Positions 1 to 7,430 of a stretch of 16,639 nucleotides of DNA are shown here, piece after piece. Source of the stretch: Kiritimatiellales bacterium (GTDB lineage Bacteria > Verrucomicrobiota > Kiritimatiellia > Kiritimatiellales > Pontiellaceae); the NCBI GenBank assembly GCA_030625905.1, contig DAOUQA010000015.1, positions 1 through 16,639 of the forward strand, in the 5' to 3' direction. A model generated the notes under the pieces. That model was given only the letters and a program-made list of their open reading frames with translations. It was not told where the DNA came from and did not search any database. Positions within the stretch are counted from its first letter, which is position 1. Each line of letters begins with the position of its first letter. The translations under genes were made by a program, and so were the position numbers.

Positions 1-48
1 CGACAACCACCTTGGCAAGGTGGAGCTCTACCACTGAGCTACGCTCGC
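1..48 (-). tRNA. tRNA-Gly (anticodon GCC), 5' part only, cut by window edge
   Basis: Read on the minus strand, the sequence begins GCGAGCG (acceptor 5' strand). It continues with TAGCTCAGTGGTAGAGC, a classical D-arm, and then a perfect CCACC/GGTGG anticodon stem around the loop TTGCCAA, giving anticodon GCC for glycine. The variable region, T-arm and 3' acceptor strand lie outside the window. The gene is transcribed away from the sugar cluster, so its 5' end faces the cluster. Confidence 0.93.
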
Positions 49-51
49 TTT

Positions 52-66
52 TTCCTTTGAAAGGAA
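52..66. repeat. Near-perfect palindrome in the tRNA-Gly leader
   Basis: TTCCTTT-G-AAAGGAA is a 7-bp inverted repeat with a single central base. It lies between the tRNA 5' end (48) and its predicted -10 box (72-78). It would be part of the precursor 5' leader removed by RNase P. It could fold as a small hairpin only if the central bases open, so it may be a protein site or chance. Confidence 0.4.
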
Positions 67-71
67 GCGCG

Positions 72-100
72 TATTATTGTGATCCGAATCCGGTTTGCAA
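72..100 (-). promoter_or_regulatory. Probable sigma-70 promoter of tRNA-Gly
   Basis: On the minus strand TTGCAA (95-100) serves as the -35 box. AATAAT or ATAATA (within 72-78) serves as the -10 box, with a 16-17 bp spacer. Transcription would start near 65, giving a leader of about 17 nt before the tRNA 5' end at 48. This is a pattern match only, but spacing and position are right. Confidence 0.5.
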
Positions 101-144
101 GCACAAATAGCTTAAAACCAATGCCATCTTTTTACTTTGCAATC

Positions 145-185
145 CTCTCCTCCAGGAGCCTCATGAGGGGAGAATCCCCGGGGTT
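145..185. repeat. Cluster of short palindromes in intergenic DNA
   Basis: Three palindromes follow each other: CTCC-A-GGAG (150-158), CCTCATGAGG (159-168) and CCCCGGGG (176-183). CTCTCC at 145-150 can also pair with GGGGAG at 167-172. The stretch 49-271 has no credible gene. The palindromes may form a structured RNA or binding sites, but I recognise no known family. Confidence 0.3.
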
Positions 186-292
186 GATAATGGACGAATG
201 GCTTCAGGATCTAACTTTTCCTATGATGATGATGTGACTTTGTGTCTTCGCATAAGGAAACAAGAAAGAAGATGAATAAATTAGCTACATAA

Positions 293-634
293 TGGGTCGA
301 CCCTTTTAGCAGCGGCGGATCGCGTGATTGTATGGTGATAGTCACCAAGACCGCCGACGATAATGTTGCGCAGTCGTTTGTTTTGCCGAATACGCTGAGC
401 GGCACGGGCTATGTCCGTGTGGTGGATACCGACAGCACCCAAGGCAACAAGGCGCTCGACACGGTCTATGTTGATGAAATGTATATCCGTTCCGATGACG
501 CCCCAGCTCCGCCGCGATCCATGGCTCCGCCCTTCCGCCCCTTAAAAAGCCCTCAATTTACAGGCGACCTTTTGAATATGTATTGCCAAGGTCGGAATAG
601 ACGTTGTATATCGGTCTTATGGGTGAGTTCATAA
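293..634 (+). pseudogene. Remnant of the C-terminal part of a large secreted protein
   Basis: An open frame after the TAA at 290-292 carries a segment around VRVVDTDSTQGNKALDTVYV (about 413-472). From memory, this kind of segment, with a DTD...GN..LDTVYVD.M.I pattern, closes large secreted PVC-group proteins in a beta-sandwich-like end domain. After about 510 the frame degrades into Pro/Arg-rich sequence without features. There is no start or signal peptide at a sensible distance. The ATG at 272 is in the same frame but is followed after six codons by the TAA. I read this as the tail of a deleted gene, possibly joined to its own first codons. The family assignment rests on memory of similar protein ends, not on a search. 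Confidence 0.4.
583..610 (+). promoter_or_regulatory. Candidate promoter of the PAS-AraC regulator
   Basis: TTGCCA (583-588) and TGTATA (605-610) are separated by 16 bp, a reasonable sigma-70 pair. Transcription would start near 617. The in-frame ATG at 619 would then be essentially leaderless, which favours ATG 646 as the real start. No copy of the operator block seen at 1394 and 7429 is visible here, so autoregulation through that block is not supported. Confidence 0.4.
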
Positions 635-645
635 ATTCAGGAGAA

Positions 646-1392
646 ATGGATGCGCGTTTTGTAGAAACCTTTATGGAGAAACTTCAGACCCCGCAGCTAC
701 AGCTGCTTTTCAATTATCTGCCCGGAGTGTATTTCGTTGCAAAGGACCTTGAGGGACGGGTCGTGATGGCCAACGCGGTTGCGGCTCGGCTGTGCGGCGT
801 GGAGAGCGCGGAGGAGCTGATCGGGAAAACCGATGCTGACCTTTTTTCCAGGGATCGGGCCGAGGTCTATGTGAAGGATGACCGCCATGTGTTCGAAACC
901 GGCGAGAGCATTGTTGACCGGGTGGAAATGGCGCCCGACCCGAACAATTCCATCAACTGGTTTGTCACCACCAAGATTCCGCTCTATTCGCACGACGGAG
1001 AGATCATCGGGCTGGCCTGCATCGCGCGCAATATGACCGATGCCTATGAAAAGCTCCGCCCCTACGCGGAAATGAACGCCGTGCTGGAATATGTGCGAGC
1101 CAACTATGCGAAACCCATCAAGCTGGAGGGGATGGCGGAGGTCGCCCATCTTTCCCCGAGCCAGTTTGAACGCCGGTTCAAAAAGGTGTTCCACATCACC
1201 CCCATGAAGCACCTCCTGAGCGTGCGCATCCGGGCGGCGTGCAACCTGCTGGCATCGACCAACAACACGATCGCCTCGATTGCGCTGGATGCCGGCTTCT
1301 ACGACCACAGCCACTTTATCCGGAATTTTAAAAAGACCATGAAATGCTCGCCGAGCGAGTATCGGGTGCAGGATCGGAAAAACCAGTGGTAG
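646..1392 (+). CDS. PAS-domain AraC/XylS-family transcriptional regulator
   Basis: The 248-residue protein has an N-terminal PAS sensor domain (about 20-130) with the usual ordering: LPGVYFVAKDLEGRVVMAN, then an EELIGKTDADLF segment, then GEIIGLACIARNMTD. An AraC-type DNA-binding domain follows (about 146-243) with two helix-turn-helix units, near 160-180 and 208-230. The second contains the family hallmark IASIALDAGFYDHSHFIRNFKK and ends in SPSEYR. Such proteins normally activate neighbouring catabolic operons on sensing a ligand; the PAS ligand is not evident. ATG 646 is preceded by AGGAG, though with only 2 nt between; ATG 619 and TTG 604 lack any ribosome site. The gene ends one base before the operator-like block at 1394, so it probably controls the downstream sugar operons. 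Confidence 0.92.
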   Translation: MDARFVETFMEKLQTPQLQLLFNYLPGVYFVAKDLEGRVVMANAVAARLCGVESAEELIGKTDADLFSRDRAEVYVKDDRHVFETGESIVDRVEMAPDPNNSINWFVTTKIPLYSHDGEIIGLACIARNMTDAYEKLRPYAEMNAVLEYVRANYAKPIKLEGMAEVAHLSPSQFERRFKKVFHITPMKHLLSVRIRAACNLLASTNNTIASIALDAGFYDHSHFIRNFKKTMKCSPSEYRVQDRKNQW

Positions 1393-1393
1393 A

Positions 1394-1447
1394 AATGTAC
1401 ACCTTCACTCCTTTTTTATACAAGACAGGGCGAACCTTTCCTGATAG
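1394..1447 (+). promoter_or_regulatory. Operator-like block 1 with promoter, upstream of the first sugar operon
   Basis: AATGTACACC (1394-1403), eight bases, then TTTTTTATACAAGA (1412-1425) recur at 7429-7460 with identical spacing. The TACAAG at 1419-1424 sits where a weak -35 box would be, 17 bp before TGATAG (1442-1447). The second copy has TACAAG and TGATAT 18 bp apart. An AraC-type site overlapping a poor -35 box is the normal architecture of an activator-dependent promoter. Transcription would start near 1454 and the first start codon is at 1478. That the neighbouring PAS-AraC protein binds here is inference. Confidence 0.65.
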
Positions 1448-1477
1448 CTTTTGCTTCAACTTGCATAAGGAGTGGAG

Positions 1478-2758
1478 ATGAATAGATTAAGCATATTGGC
1501 GGCGTGTTGTCTGTGGCTTTGCCATGCCCAGGCCCAGCCGGATGGATTTGAACCGCTTTTCAACGGCAAGGATTTGTTGGGGTGGTGGGGGCTCTCGACG
1601 GAGGACCCGGCCCAATGGATGGCGTTGCCGCCGGGGCAGCTGGCGGCGAAGAAATCGGCCAGCCAGAAGGATATCCACGCGCACTGGCGCGTGGAGGATG
1701 GCGAGCTGGTGAACGACGGCAAGGGCTTGTTCCTGACGACCGAAAAGGACTATGCCGACTTTGAGCTGATGCTCGAATACAAGACCGTTCCCCTCGCCGA
1801 CAGCGGTATCTACCTGCGCGGTATCCCGCAGGTGCAGATCTGGGATTCCACGGAAAAGGCCAAGTTCCCGCTGGGTGCCGACAAGGGGTCGGGCGGCCTC
1901 TGGAACAACAAGAAGAATCAGGAGGGTAAGAACCCGCTGGTACGAGCCGACCAACCCTTCGGCGAGTGGAACAAGGTGCGCATCCGGATGGTGGGCGAGC
2001 GGGTGAGTGTGCATCTCAACGGCAAGCTCGTGGTCGATCACGCGCGGCTCGACAACTATTTCCACCCCGACCAACCCGTTCCGCGCACCGGCCCGATCCA
2101 GCTGCAAACCCACGGCTTCGAGATCCGCTGGCGCAATCTCTTCATCCGAGAGATCGACGGCGCCGAGGCCAACCGCATCCTGGCTTCCAAAGCCTGGAAG
2201 GACGGAGCCGCTCCCAAACATTGGAAAGGGGCGGTGGACAGCTATCAACTCAAGAAAGGCGAAATCCAATGCAAGCCGGGCACGGGCGGCAATCTCTTTA
2301 CCGAAGAGGAATACGGCGACTTTGCGGTGCAGCTGGAGATAAAACTCCCGCCCGGTGGCAACAACGGCTTGGCGATCCGCTATCCGGGAGAGGGAAACCC
2401 CGCCTACGACGGTATGTGCGAGCTCCAGGTGCTCGACAATACCGCAGCCAAATATGCCAAGCTGGATGTCCGCCAGTACCACGGCTCGGCCTATGGCATG
2501 GTGCCCGCGCACCGCGGCTATCTGCGTCCGGTGGGCGAATGGAACTTCCAGACCGTGGAAGTCCGCGGTTCCACCATCCAGGTGGAATTGAACGGAACGC
2601 TGATTCTCGATGCCGATCTTTCCACCGTCACCGATTTTATGAAAGGCCAACCGCACCCCGGCAAGGATCTCCCCCGGGGGCATTTTGGGTTTGCCGGGCA
2701 CAGCGACCCGGTCGTATTTCGCAACATTTTTATCAAGGAGCTAAATCATGGCCAATAG
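1478..2758 (+). CDS. Secreted protein with two DUF1080 (3-keto-disaccharide hydrolase) domains
   Basis: The 426-residue protein starts at ATG 1478, with AAGGAG 5 nt upstream; GTG 1472 lies inside that ribosome site. Residues 1-20 form a signal peptide ending AQA-Q. Two DUF1080/PF06439 domains follow, a concanavalin-like beta-sandwich fold. The first spans about 24-225 and opens with FEPLFNGKDLLGWWG. The second spans about 245-424 and holds DFAVQLEIKLPPGGNNGLAI and a DGMCELQVLDN segment. Most family members carry one domain, so the tandem form is notable. Family members act on 3-keto glycosides, cleaving the bond after C3 oxidation by a Gfo/Idh/MocA enzyme; here such an enzyme is the next gene, overlapping by 11 nt. 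Substrate and catalytic residues cannot be read from the sequence. Confidence 0.88.
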   Translation: MNRLSILAACCLWLCHAQAQPDGFEPLFNGKDLLGWWGLSTEDPAQWMALPPGQLAAKKSASQKDIHAHWRVEDGELVNDGKGLFLTTEKDYADFELMLEYKTVPLADSGIYLRGIPQVQIWDSTEKAKFPLGADKGSGGLWNNKKNQEGKNPLVRADQPFGEWNKVRIRMVGERVSVHLNGKLVVDHARLDNYFHPDQPVPRTGPIQLQTHGFEIRWRNLFIREIDGAEANRILASKAWKDGAAPKHWKGAVDSYQLKKGEIQCKPGTGGNLFTEEEYGDFAVQLEIKLPPGGNNGLAIRYPGEGNPAYDGMCELQVLDNTAAKYAKLDVRQYHGSAYGMVPAHRGYLRPVGEWNFQTVEVRGSTIQVELNGTLILDADLSTVTDFMKGQPHPGKDLPRGHFGFAGHSDPVVFRNIFIKELNHGQ

Positions 2759-4070
2759 ACGGGCGTTTATCGCAAAAACCTCTTTGGCGGGCGCCAGCCT
2801 CCCGCTGTTCAATATCGGCACCGCCGGCGCCTCGCCCAACGAAATGGTGAACCATGCCAGCTTCGGGGCCAAGGGCATGGCCATGACGGATATCAACAAC
2901 CTGGCGCGCGACGACCATTTCAATCTGGTTGCCGTGGCGGAGGTGGACGACAACCGGCTGGACAAGGTGAAGGAAGTCTTCCCGGATGTCCGCGTCTACA
3001 AGGATTGGCGCATCCTGCTGGAAAAGGAGCGCAAGAATCTCGATTCGGTCAATGTTTCGACCCCCGACCACATGCACGCGCCCATCGCCGTTACGGCCAT
3101 GAACATGGGGCTGCACGTCTATGGCCAGAAGCCGCTCGCGCACAACCTGTATGAAACGCGCCGCATGGCGGAGATTGCCAAACAAACCGGGGTCGTCACC
3201 CAGATGGGCATCCAGCTTTCGTCGACCACCTACGAACGACTGGCAGTGCGCATGCTCCGCGACGGCGTCATTGGAAAGGTGAAGGAAATCCATCTCTTCA
3301 GTAACAAGACCTGGGGCGATCCGCTTCCGCTGCCGACCCGCACCGATCCGATTCCCGCTTCGCTGAATTGGGATCTTTGGTGCGGAACCGGCCCGAAAAA
3401 ACCTTATCTGGATGGATACTACCACCCCTTTCACTGGCGCAAACGGCTCGATTACGGCACCGGAACGCTCGGCGACATGGGCTGCCACATCTATAGCCCG
3501 ATGTTCCATGCATTGGATCTGCGCGCGCCGGTTTCGGTCAAGTCCGTCGGCGGCGTGCCGAACAAGGACAACTGGGCGGTCGATGAAAAATTTGAGTATA
3601 TCTTCCCCGGCGGAAAATATACTGCCGGAAAGACACTTAAGGCGACCTGGTACGACGGAGCCCAGTTGCCGCCGCCGGAGCTGATGGAAATGTTTGGCGA
3701 AAAGATGCCGAAACAGGGAAACATTTTCATTGGAACCGAAGGGGTACTGCTGGCGCCGCACGTGGGTCTACCCGTGCCGTACCCGCGCGAAAAGTTTGCG
3801 GAATTCCGCTATCCAAAAATCCCGGTTCGCAACCACTACAAGGATTTCCTCAACGCCGTGCGCGGCGAAAAGATCGAGCTGCTCGCTGACTTTTCCACCT
3901 ATGGCGGACCGCTCACCGAAGCGGTTCTGCTCGGTGCGCTGGCCTCGCGCTTTCCGAACAAAACCCTGCAATGGGACGCCGCCAAGCTACGGTTCAAGAA
4001 CAACCGTGCCGCGAACAAATTTATCCGCAACGAATACCGCAAGGGCTGGGAAGTGGAAGGTTTGTCATGA
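2748..4070 (+). CDS. Exported Gfo/Idh/MocA-family oxidoreductase (Tat-type)
   Basis: The 440-residue protein starts at ATG 2748, with AAGGAG 7 nt upstream, inside the end of the DUF1080 gene. The N-terminus, NRRAFIAK followed by a small hydrophobic stretch, is a twin-arginine export signal, so the cofactor would be loaded in the cytoplasm before export. The Rossmann part has FGAKGMAMTDI as its glycine loop, STPDHMHA near 104-111, and QKP at 127-129 where cytosolic relatives have EKP; the lysine is the family's catalytic residue. The C-terminal substrate domain has GDMGCH (D243, H247). It is a plausible C3 oxidant or reductant of the glycoside handled by the DUF1080 protein. Its stop overlaps the next start (ATGA). 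The reaction is inferred from family and neighbours. Confidence 0.88.
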   Translation: MANRRAFIAKTSLAGASLPLFNIGTAGASPNEMVNHASFGAKGMAMTDINNLARDDHFNLVAVAEVDDNRLDKVKEVFPDVRVYKDWRILLEKERKNLDSVNVSTPDHMHAPIAVTAMNMGLHVYGQKPLAHNLYETRRMAEIAKQTGVVTQMGIQLSSTTYERLAVRMLRDGVIGKVKEIHLFSNKTWGDPLPLPTRTDPIPASLNWDLWCGTGPKKPYLDGYYHPFHWRKRLDYGTGTLGDMGCHIYSPMFHALDLRAPVSVKSVGGVPNKDNWAVDEKFEYIFPGGKYTAGKTLKATWYDGAQLPPPELMEMFGEKMPKQGNIFIGTEGVLLAPHVGLPVPYPREKFAEFRYPKIPVRNHYKDFLNAVRGEKIELLADFSTYGGPLTEAVLLGALASRFPNKTLQWDAAKLRFKNNRAANKFIRNEYRKGWEVEGLS

Positions 4071-5053
4071 TTCGAGTGGGCATAGTCGGGATGGGTTTCA
4101 TGGGCGGCGTCCACCTGCGGAACTGGCAGGCGCTCGGCAATGCGCAGGTGGTGGCGGTGTGCGATACCGCCCCGATCACCGGAACGGCGAAACAGGGCAA
4201 TATCGATACCGGCACGGACGCGCTGGATCTCGATGGCACCGCCATCCACACCGATGCGGCCGAAATGCTTGCCGGCGAAAACCTCGATGCGGTCTCCATT
4301 GCGTTGCCGACCCATCTGCACAAGACCGTTTCCATCCAATGCCTGGAAGCCGGTATCCACGTACTCTGCGAAAAGCCCATGGCTCCGAACCTGCCGGACT
4401 GCGATGCGATGATCGCGGCGGCGACCCAAGCCGGAAAGCATCTGATGATTGCGCACTGTATCCGCTTTTGGCCGGAATATGCCTGGAGCAAGCAAGCGGT
4501 CGAAAACGGGGAATATGGAAAGGTGCTCGCCGCCAACTTTTCACGGTTAAGCTTTCCGCCTGCCAGTGGAAGCTGGTTTACCGATCTGTCCAAGAGCGGA
4601 GGGATTGCCCTCGACCTGCATATCCACGATCTCGACTTTATCCAATACCTCTTCGGCTCTTCAAAAGAGATCCGCTCGGTCGGAGGAATCCGAAACGTGC
4701 AGACGCAGGTCGACTATGGCGATGACCGTGCCATCGCCGCAACCGCCAGCTGGGCTATGCCCAAATCGTTCGGCTTTAAAATGGCCTTCGATATCGTCTT
4801 CGAAAAGGCCGCTGTAGTTTTTGACGGAACACAACTGAAGGTCTACCCGGCCGACGGGGAACCCTTTGTTCCTGAGATACCCGAAGGCGACGGCTACAGC
4901 CGGGAAATCGAACACTTTGCCGGAATCGTTTCCGGCACCGTTGCGGAACCCAAAATCACCCCCGAACAGGCGCGTGAATCCGTCCGCATCGCTCTGGAAA
5001 CCGTAAAACACTGGAACGCAGGAACAGGGCAAGATTTACAAGACCATGGATAA
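4067..5053 (+). CDS. Cytosolic Gfo/Idh/MocA-family oxidoreductase
   Basis: The 328-residue protein starts at ATG 4067, overlapping the previous stop in ATGA, with GGAAGG just upstream. There is no signal peptide. The NAD(P)-binding glycine loop GMGFMG is at 8-13 straight after MIRVGIV, and the canonical catalytic CEKP lies at 101-104. In the C-terminal domain SGGIALDLHIHDLDFI (about 177-192) supplies the D/H pair (D183, H187) seen in inositol and sugar dehydrogenases of the family. The length is standard. It probably oxidises or reduces a sugar intermediate in the cytoplasm, in contrast with its exported neighbour. The sequence does not fix the substrate. It is followed by a 99-bp gap, the only sizeable one inside the first operon. 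Confidence 0.9.
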   Translation: MIRVGIVGMGFMGGVHLRNWQALGNAQVVAVCDTAPITGTAKQGNIDTGTDALDLDGTAIHTDAAEMLAGENLDAVSIALPTHLHKTVSIQCLEAGIHVLCEKPMAPNLPDCDAMIAAATQAGKHLMIAHCIRFWPEYAWSKQAVENGEYGKVLAANFSRLSFPPASGSWFTDLSKSGGIALDLHIHDLDFIQYLFGSSKEIRSVGGIRNVQTQVDYGDDRAIAATASWAMPKSFGFKMAFDIVFEKAAVVFDGTQLKVYPADGEPFVPEIPEGDGYSREIEHFAGIVSGTVAEPKITPEQARESVRIALETVKHWNAGTGQDLQDHG

Positions 5054-5083
5054 CAAAACTATTTTTTAAAGCGATTCCTCTGA

Positions 5084-5115
5084 AATCGTCTTGTTATCAA
5101 TCGTCTTGTCAAACA
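5084..5115 (+). repeat. Direct repeat AATCGTCTTGT x2, possible operator
   Basis: AATCGTCTTGT occurs at 5084-5094 and again at 5099-5109, a 15-bp period. The second copy runs into CTTGT-CAA-ACAAG (5105-5117), a small inverted repeat. On the minus strand each unit reads ACAAGACGATT, sharing the hexamer ACAAGA with the operator-like blocks at 1394 and 7429. The repeat lies in the 99-bp gap before the isomerase gene, where I find no convincing -35/-10 pair. A regulator site is possible but unproven. Confidence 0.35.
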
Positions 5116-5152
5116 AGCCGTATGGAAACCAAACAGTTGGAGACAATTTAGG

Positions 5153-5941
5153 ATGAAACAATCAGTCGGAATCTGTACCTGGTCGCTGAACAACAATCTC
5201 TCCGAGGTTTTCCAAACCTTGGAAGCAACCGGCCTCTCGCATCTGCACCTCGACGTGGCCGCGATCGAGGGCTTCCGCGCCGCCATTACGGCGAACGGCT
5301 GGACCGTCACTAGCACCATGCTCGCCTTTCCGCAGGAGGACTATTCCACGCTCGAAAGCATCCGCCGAACCGGCGGGATCATCCCGGACGACTGCTGGGA
5401 GCAAAATCGTGCATTCGCGCTCGGGGCCATCGAACAGACCGCCAAGGCGGGCGTCGGCTTGCTTTCGTTTCATGCCGGATTTATCGACCACGAAGATGAG
5501 GGGAAATACCGGAAATTCTGCAACCGCATGTACGAACTGGCCGAGGTGGCGCATGTAGAAAATATCCAGCTGCTGCTGGAGACCGGGCAGGAAGCCGCAG
5601 AGGATTTACGGCGTTGTCTGGAAGATCTAAACCATCCGGCGCTTGGCATTAATTTTGACCCAGCCAATATGATCCTGTACGACAAGGGCGATCCGATCTC
5701 TGCCGTACGCACTCTTGCGCCGTGGATCAAGCATGTGCACATCAAGGATGCGGTCAAATCCACGGTGCCGGGCGAATGGGGAACGGAAGTTCCGTGGGGC
5801 GACGGCGAAGTCGGAAGCAACGAATTTATCCAGACCTTGGAAGAAATCGGATACGTGGGCGCATTGGCGATCGAGCGCGAAGCGGGCGACACCCGTGCGG
5901 ACGACATTAAATTGGCGGTTAAACGGTTAGGGGAAAACTAA
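5153..5941 (+). CDS. Cytosolic sugar phosphate isomerase/epimerase-like TIM barrel
   Basis: The 262-residue protein belongs to the xylose-isomerase-like TIM-barrel superfamily (PF01261). It opens with SVGICTWSL on the first strand. Metal-site positions typical of the family are visible: H107 (SFHAG), E143 (LLETG), D169 (NFDPAN), H194 and H196 (KHVHIKD) and E241 (AIERE). No signal peptide is present, so it acts in the cytoplasm. Relatives in oxidoreductase operons isomerise or epimerise keto-sugars, dehydrate inositol-type compounds, or cleave 3-keto glycosides, so the exact reaction is open. A GGAG about 10 nt before the ATG is the likely ribosome site. The permease starts only 1 nt after its stop, so the two are co-translated. 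Confidence 0.87.
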   Translation: MKQSVGICTWSLNNNLSEVFQTLEATGLSHLHLDVAAIEGFRAAITANGWTVTSTMLAFPQEDYSTLESIRRTGGIIPDDCWEQNRAFALGAIEQTAKAGVGLLSFHAGFIDHEDEGKYRKFCNRMYELAEVAHVENIQLLLETGQEAAEDLRRCLEDLNHPALGINFDPANMILYDKGDPISAVRTLAPWIKHVHIKDAVKSTVPGEWGTEVPWGDGEVGSNEFIQTLEEIGYVGALAIEREAGDTRADDIKLAVKRLGEN

Positions 5942-5942
5942 A

Positions 5943-7430
5943 ATGAGCGAAACAAAAAAACCTTCCATTATCGGAGGCCGCTTGGCGGTCATGATGTTCC
6001 TAGAGTTTTTTATCTGGGGTGCGTGGTACGTGTCTATGGGAGGGTTCTTGGCAGGCATGATTAGTGCCGGAACCTTCGGCGGTAGCACCTGGGGTGGCAG
6101 CACGCTGGGCTGGGCCTATTCGGTCTGTCCGGTGGCAGCCATTGTTTCGCCGTTCATTCTCGGGATGCTGGCCGACCGCTTCTTCAATGCCGAGCGCATT
6201 CTCGGGGTGCTTCAGATCCTTGGTGGTGCAGCCTTTTTGGCGCTTCCTCCGCTGGTTGCTCACTATGGCCAAGGGGTCTTTATGCCGCTGTTGCTGCTCC
6301 ATGCCATCTGCTTCATGCCTTCGCTGGGTCTAACCAACACCATTGCCATGAAAAACATGACCAACCAGGAAAAGCAGTTTCCGCTCATTCGCGTGTTTGG
6401 AACCATTGGTTGGATTGTGGCGGGTATTGTGCTTTCAAAGGTGCTGGGCTTGGGAGGCAGTTTCCACCAATTCACCTTTGCGGGCGGTGCCTGTGTATTG
6501 ATGGGGCTCTATGCCTTCTCCCTCCCGCCGACCCCGCCCGCCATGAAGGGCCAAAAAGTGGCCGTGCGCGATGTCCTCTGCCTCGATGCGCTCGCCATGC
6601 TCAAAGATCGCAACTACCTAGTGTTTATGCTCGGCAGCATGCTCATTTGCATTCCGTTGGCGGCCTACTATGCCAGTGCCGCCGCGTTTGTGGGCGGTAT
6701 TGGAATTGCCGCGCCCGTCTTCAAGATGACCTTCGGGCAGATGTCGGAAATTATCTTCATGATCATCATGCCGCTCTTCTTCGCTAAGCTGGGCGTCAAA
6801 AAGATGCTTGTGCTCGGCATGCTCGCATGGGTGGTTCGCTATGGTTTGTTTAGTTTCGGTGCGGTGGGCCCCGTGGCCTGGATGGTGCTCGTGGGGATTC
6901 TTCTCCACGGAATCTGCTACGACTTCTTCTTTGTGACCGGCCAAATCTACACCGATAAAAAAGCGCCCGATGCCCTGCGTGGCCAAGCCCAGGGGTTCCT
7001 CGTTCTGATGACGCTGGGCGTGGGGCTGTTGATTGGCGCACAGTTGGTCGGAAAAATCCAAGGCCAGCTCGTTACGCCATTCCCCGGAACACCGTGGGGC
7101 GCGGACAACACGAAGATGGAAGAATGGATCGACGCGAATCCCGTGGGTGCCGAAAACTATCTTGTTGCAGGCAACAATATGATTGAGCCCATTCAGAAAG
7201 CAACGAAGGCGAAGGTTTTCTCGCTGGAGTCCGCACTTCCGGAAGCAGGCTTTAAAAACCAAGGCGAGGTTGCGGCGTTTGCGACCGCCAATGCAACGTC
7301 GCTGACCCAATGGCAGCAAGTTCAATGGAAAGCCTTCTGGGTCTATCCCGCCTCGGCCTCCGCCGTGATTTTGGTGCTATTCTTCCTGCTTTTCCGCGAC
7401 GAGAAAAACAAGGAAGAGGCTCAACGGTAA
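5943..7430 (+). CDS. MFS permease of the nucleoside:H+ symporter-like type
   Basis: The 495-residue, strongly hydrophobic protein has roughly 12 membrane segments. The first begins near residue 13 (LAVMMFLEFFIWGAWYVSMG), an N-terminus like that of the NupG/XapB family. The cytoplasmic loop 2-3 carries the MFS signature GMLADRF at 74-80. About 85 mostly hydrophilic residues (near 367-455) lie before the last membrane helix, longer than in the enterobacterial relatives I remember. In this setting it would import the sugar or keto-sugar released outside rather than a nucleoside; that is inference from position. The ATG follows AGGGGAAAAC after the isomerase stop. The stop codon TAA overlaps the second operator-like block, so this gene closes the first operon. 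Confidence 0.85.
   Translation: MSETKKPSIIGGRLAVMMFLEFFIWGAWYVSMGGFLAGMISAGTFGGSTWGGSTLGWAYSVCPVAAIVSPFILGMLADRFFNAERILGVLQILGGAAFLALPPLVAHYGQGVFMPLLLLHAICFMPSLGLTNTIAMKNMTNQEKQFPLIRVFGTIGWIVAGIVLSKVLGLGGSFHQFTFAGGACVLMGLYAFSLPPTPPAMKGQKVAVRDVLCLDALAMLKDRNYLVFMLGSMLICIPLAAYYASAAAFVGGIGIAAPVFKMTFGQMSEIIFMIIMPLFFAKLGVKKMLVLGMLAWVVRYGLFSFGAVGPVAWMVLVGILLHGICYDFFFVTGQIYTDKKAPDALRGQAQGFLVLMTLGVGLLIGAQLVGKIQGQLVTPFPGTPWGADNTKMEEWIDANPVGAENYLVAGNNMIEPIQKATKAKVFSLESALPEAGFKNQGEVAAFATANATSLTQWQQVQWKAFWVYPASASAVILVLFFLLFRDEKNKEEAQR

Noticed and set aside
1..48. tRNA-Gly as an integration site for the cluster
   Set aside because: Integrases usually use the tRNA 3' end, which lies outside the window on the far side. 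No integrase or repeated tRNA end is seen within the window.
145..185. Palindrome cluster as a riboswitch or structured RNA gene
   Set aside because: No known riboswitch core can be recognised and no gene lies directly downstream. Kept only as a repeat feature.
211..405. Minus-strand small frame ending in a His run (HHHHRKS)
   Set aside because: It arises from an ATGATGATG repeat on the + strand, has no ribosome site and overlaps the secreted-protein remnant.
556..580. TTTACA...GGCGACC...GAATATG before the AraC gene as a third operator copy
   Set aside because: It lacks TGTACACC, the T-run and the spacing. The match is limited to short common words.
604..646. Upstream starts TTG 604 and ATG 619 for the AraC regulator
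   Set aside because: Neither has a ribosome site, and the predicted -10 box and transcription start overlap or abut them. ATG 646 has AGGAG, though closely spaced.
1412..1417. T-run after the AraC gene as a rho-independent terminator (also 7445-7452 after the permease)
   Set aside because: No GC-rich stem precedes either T-run, only TGTACA. The runs are part of a block shared at both places with fixed spacing, which fits a regulatory site better.
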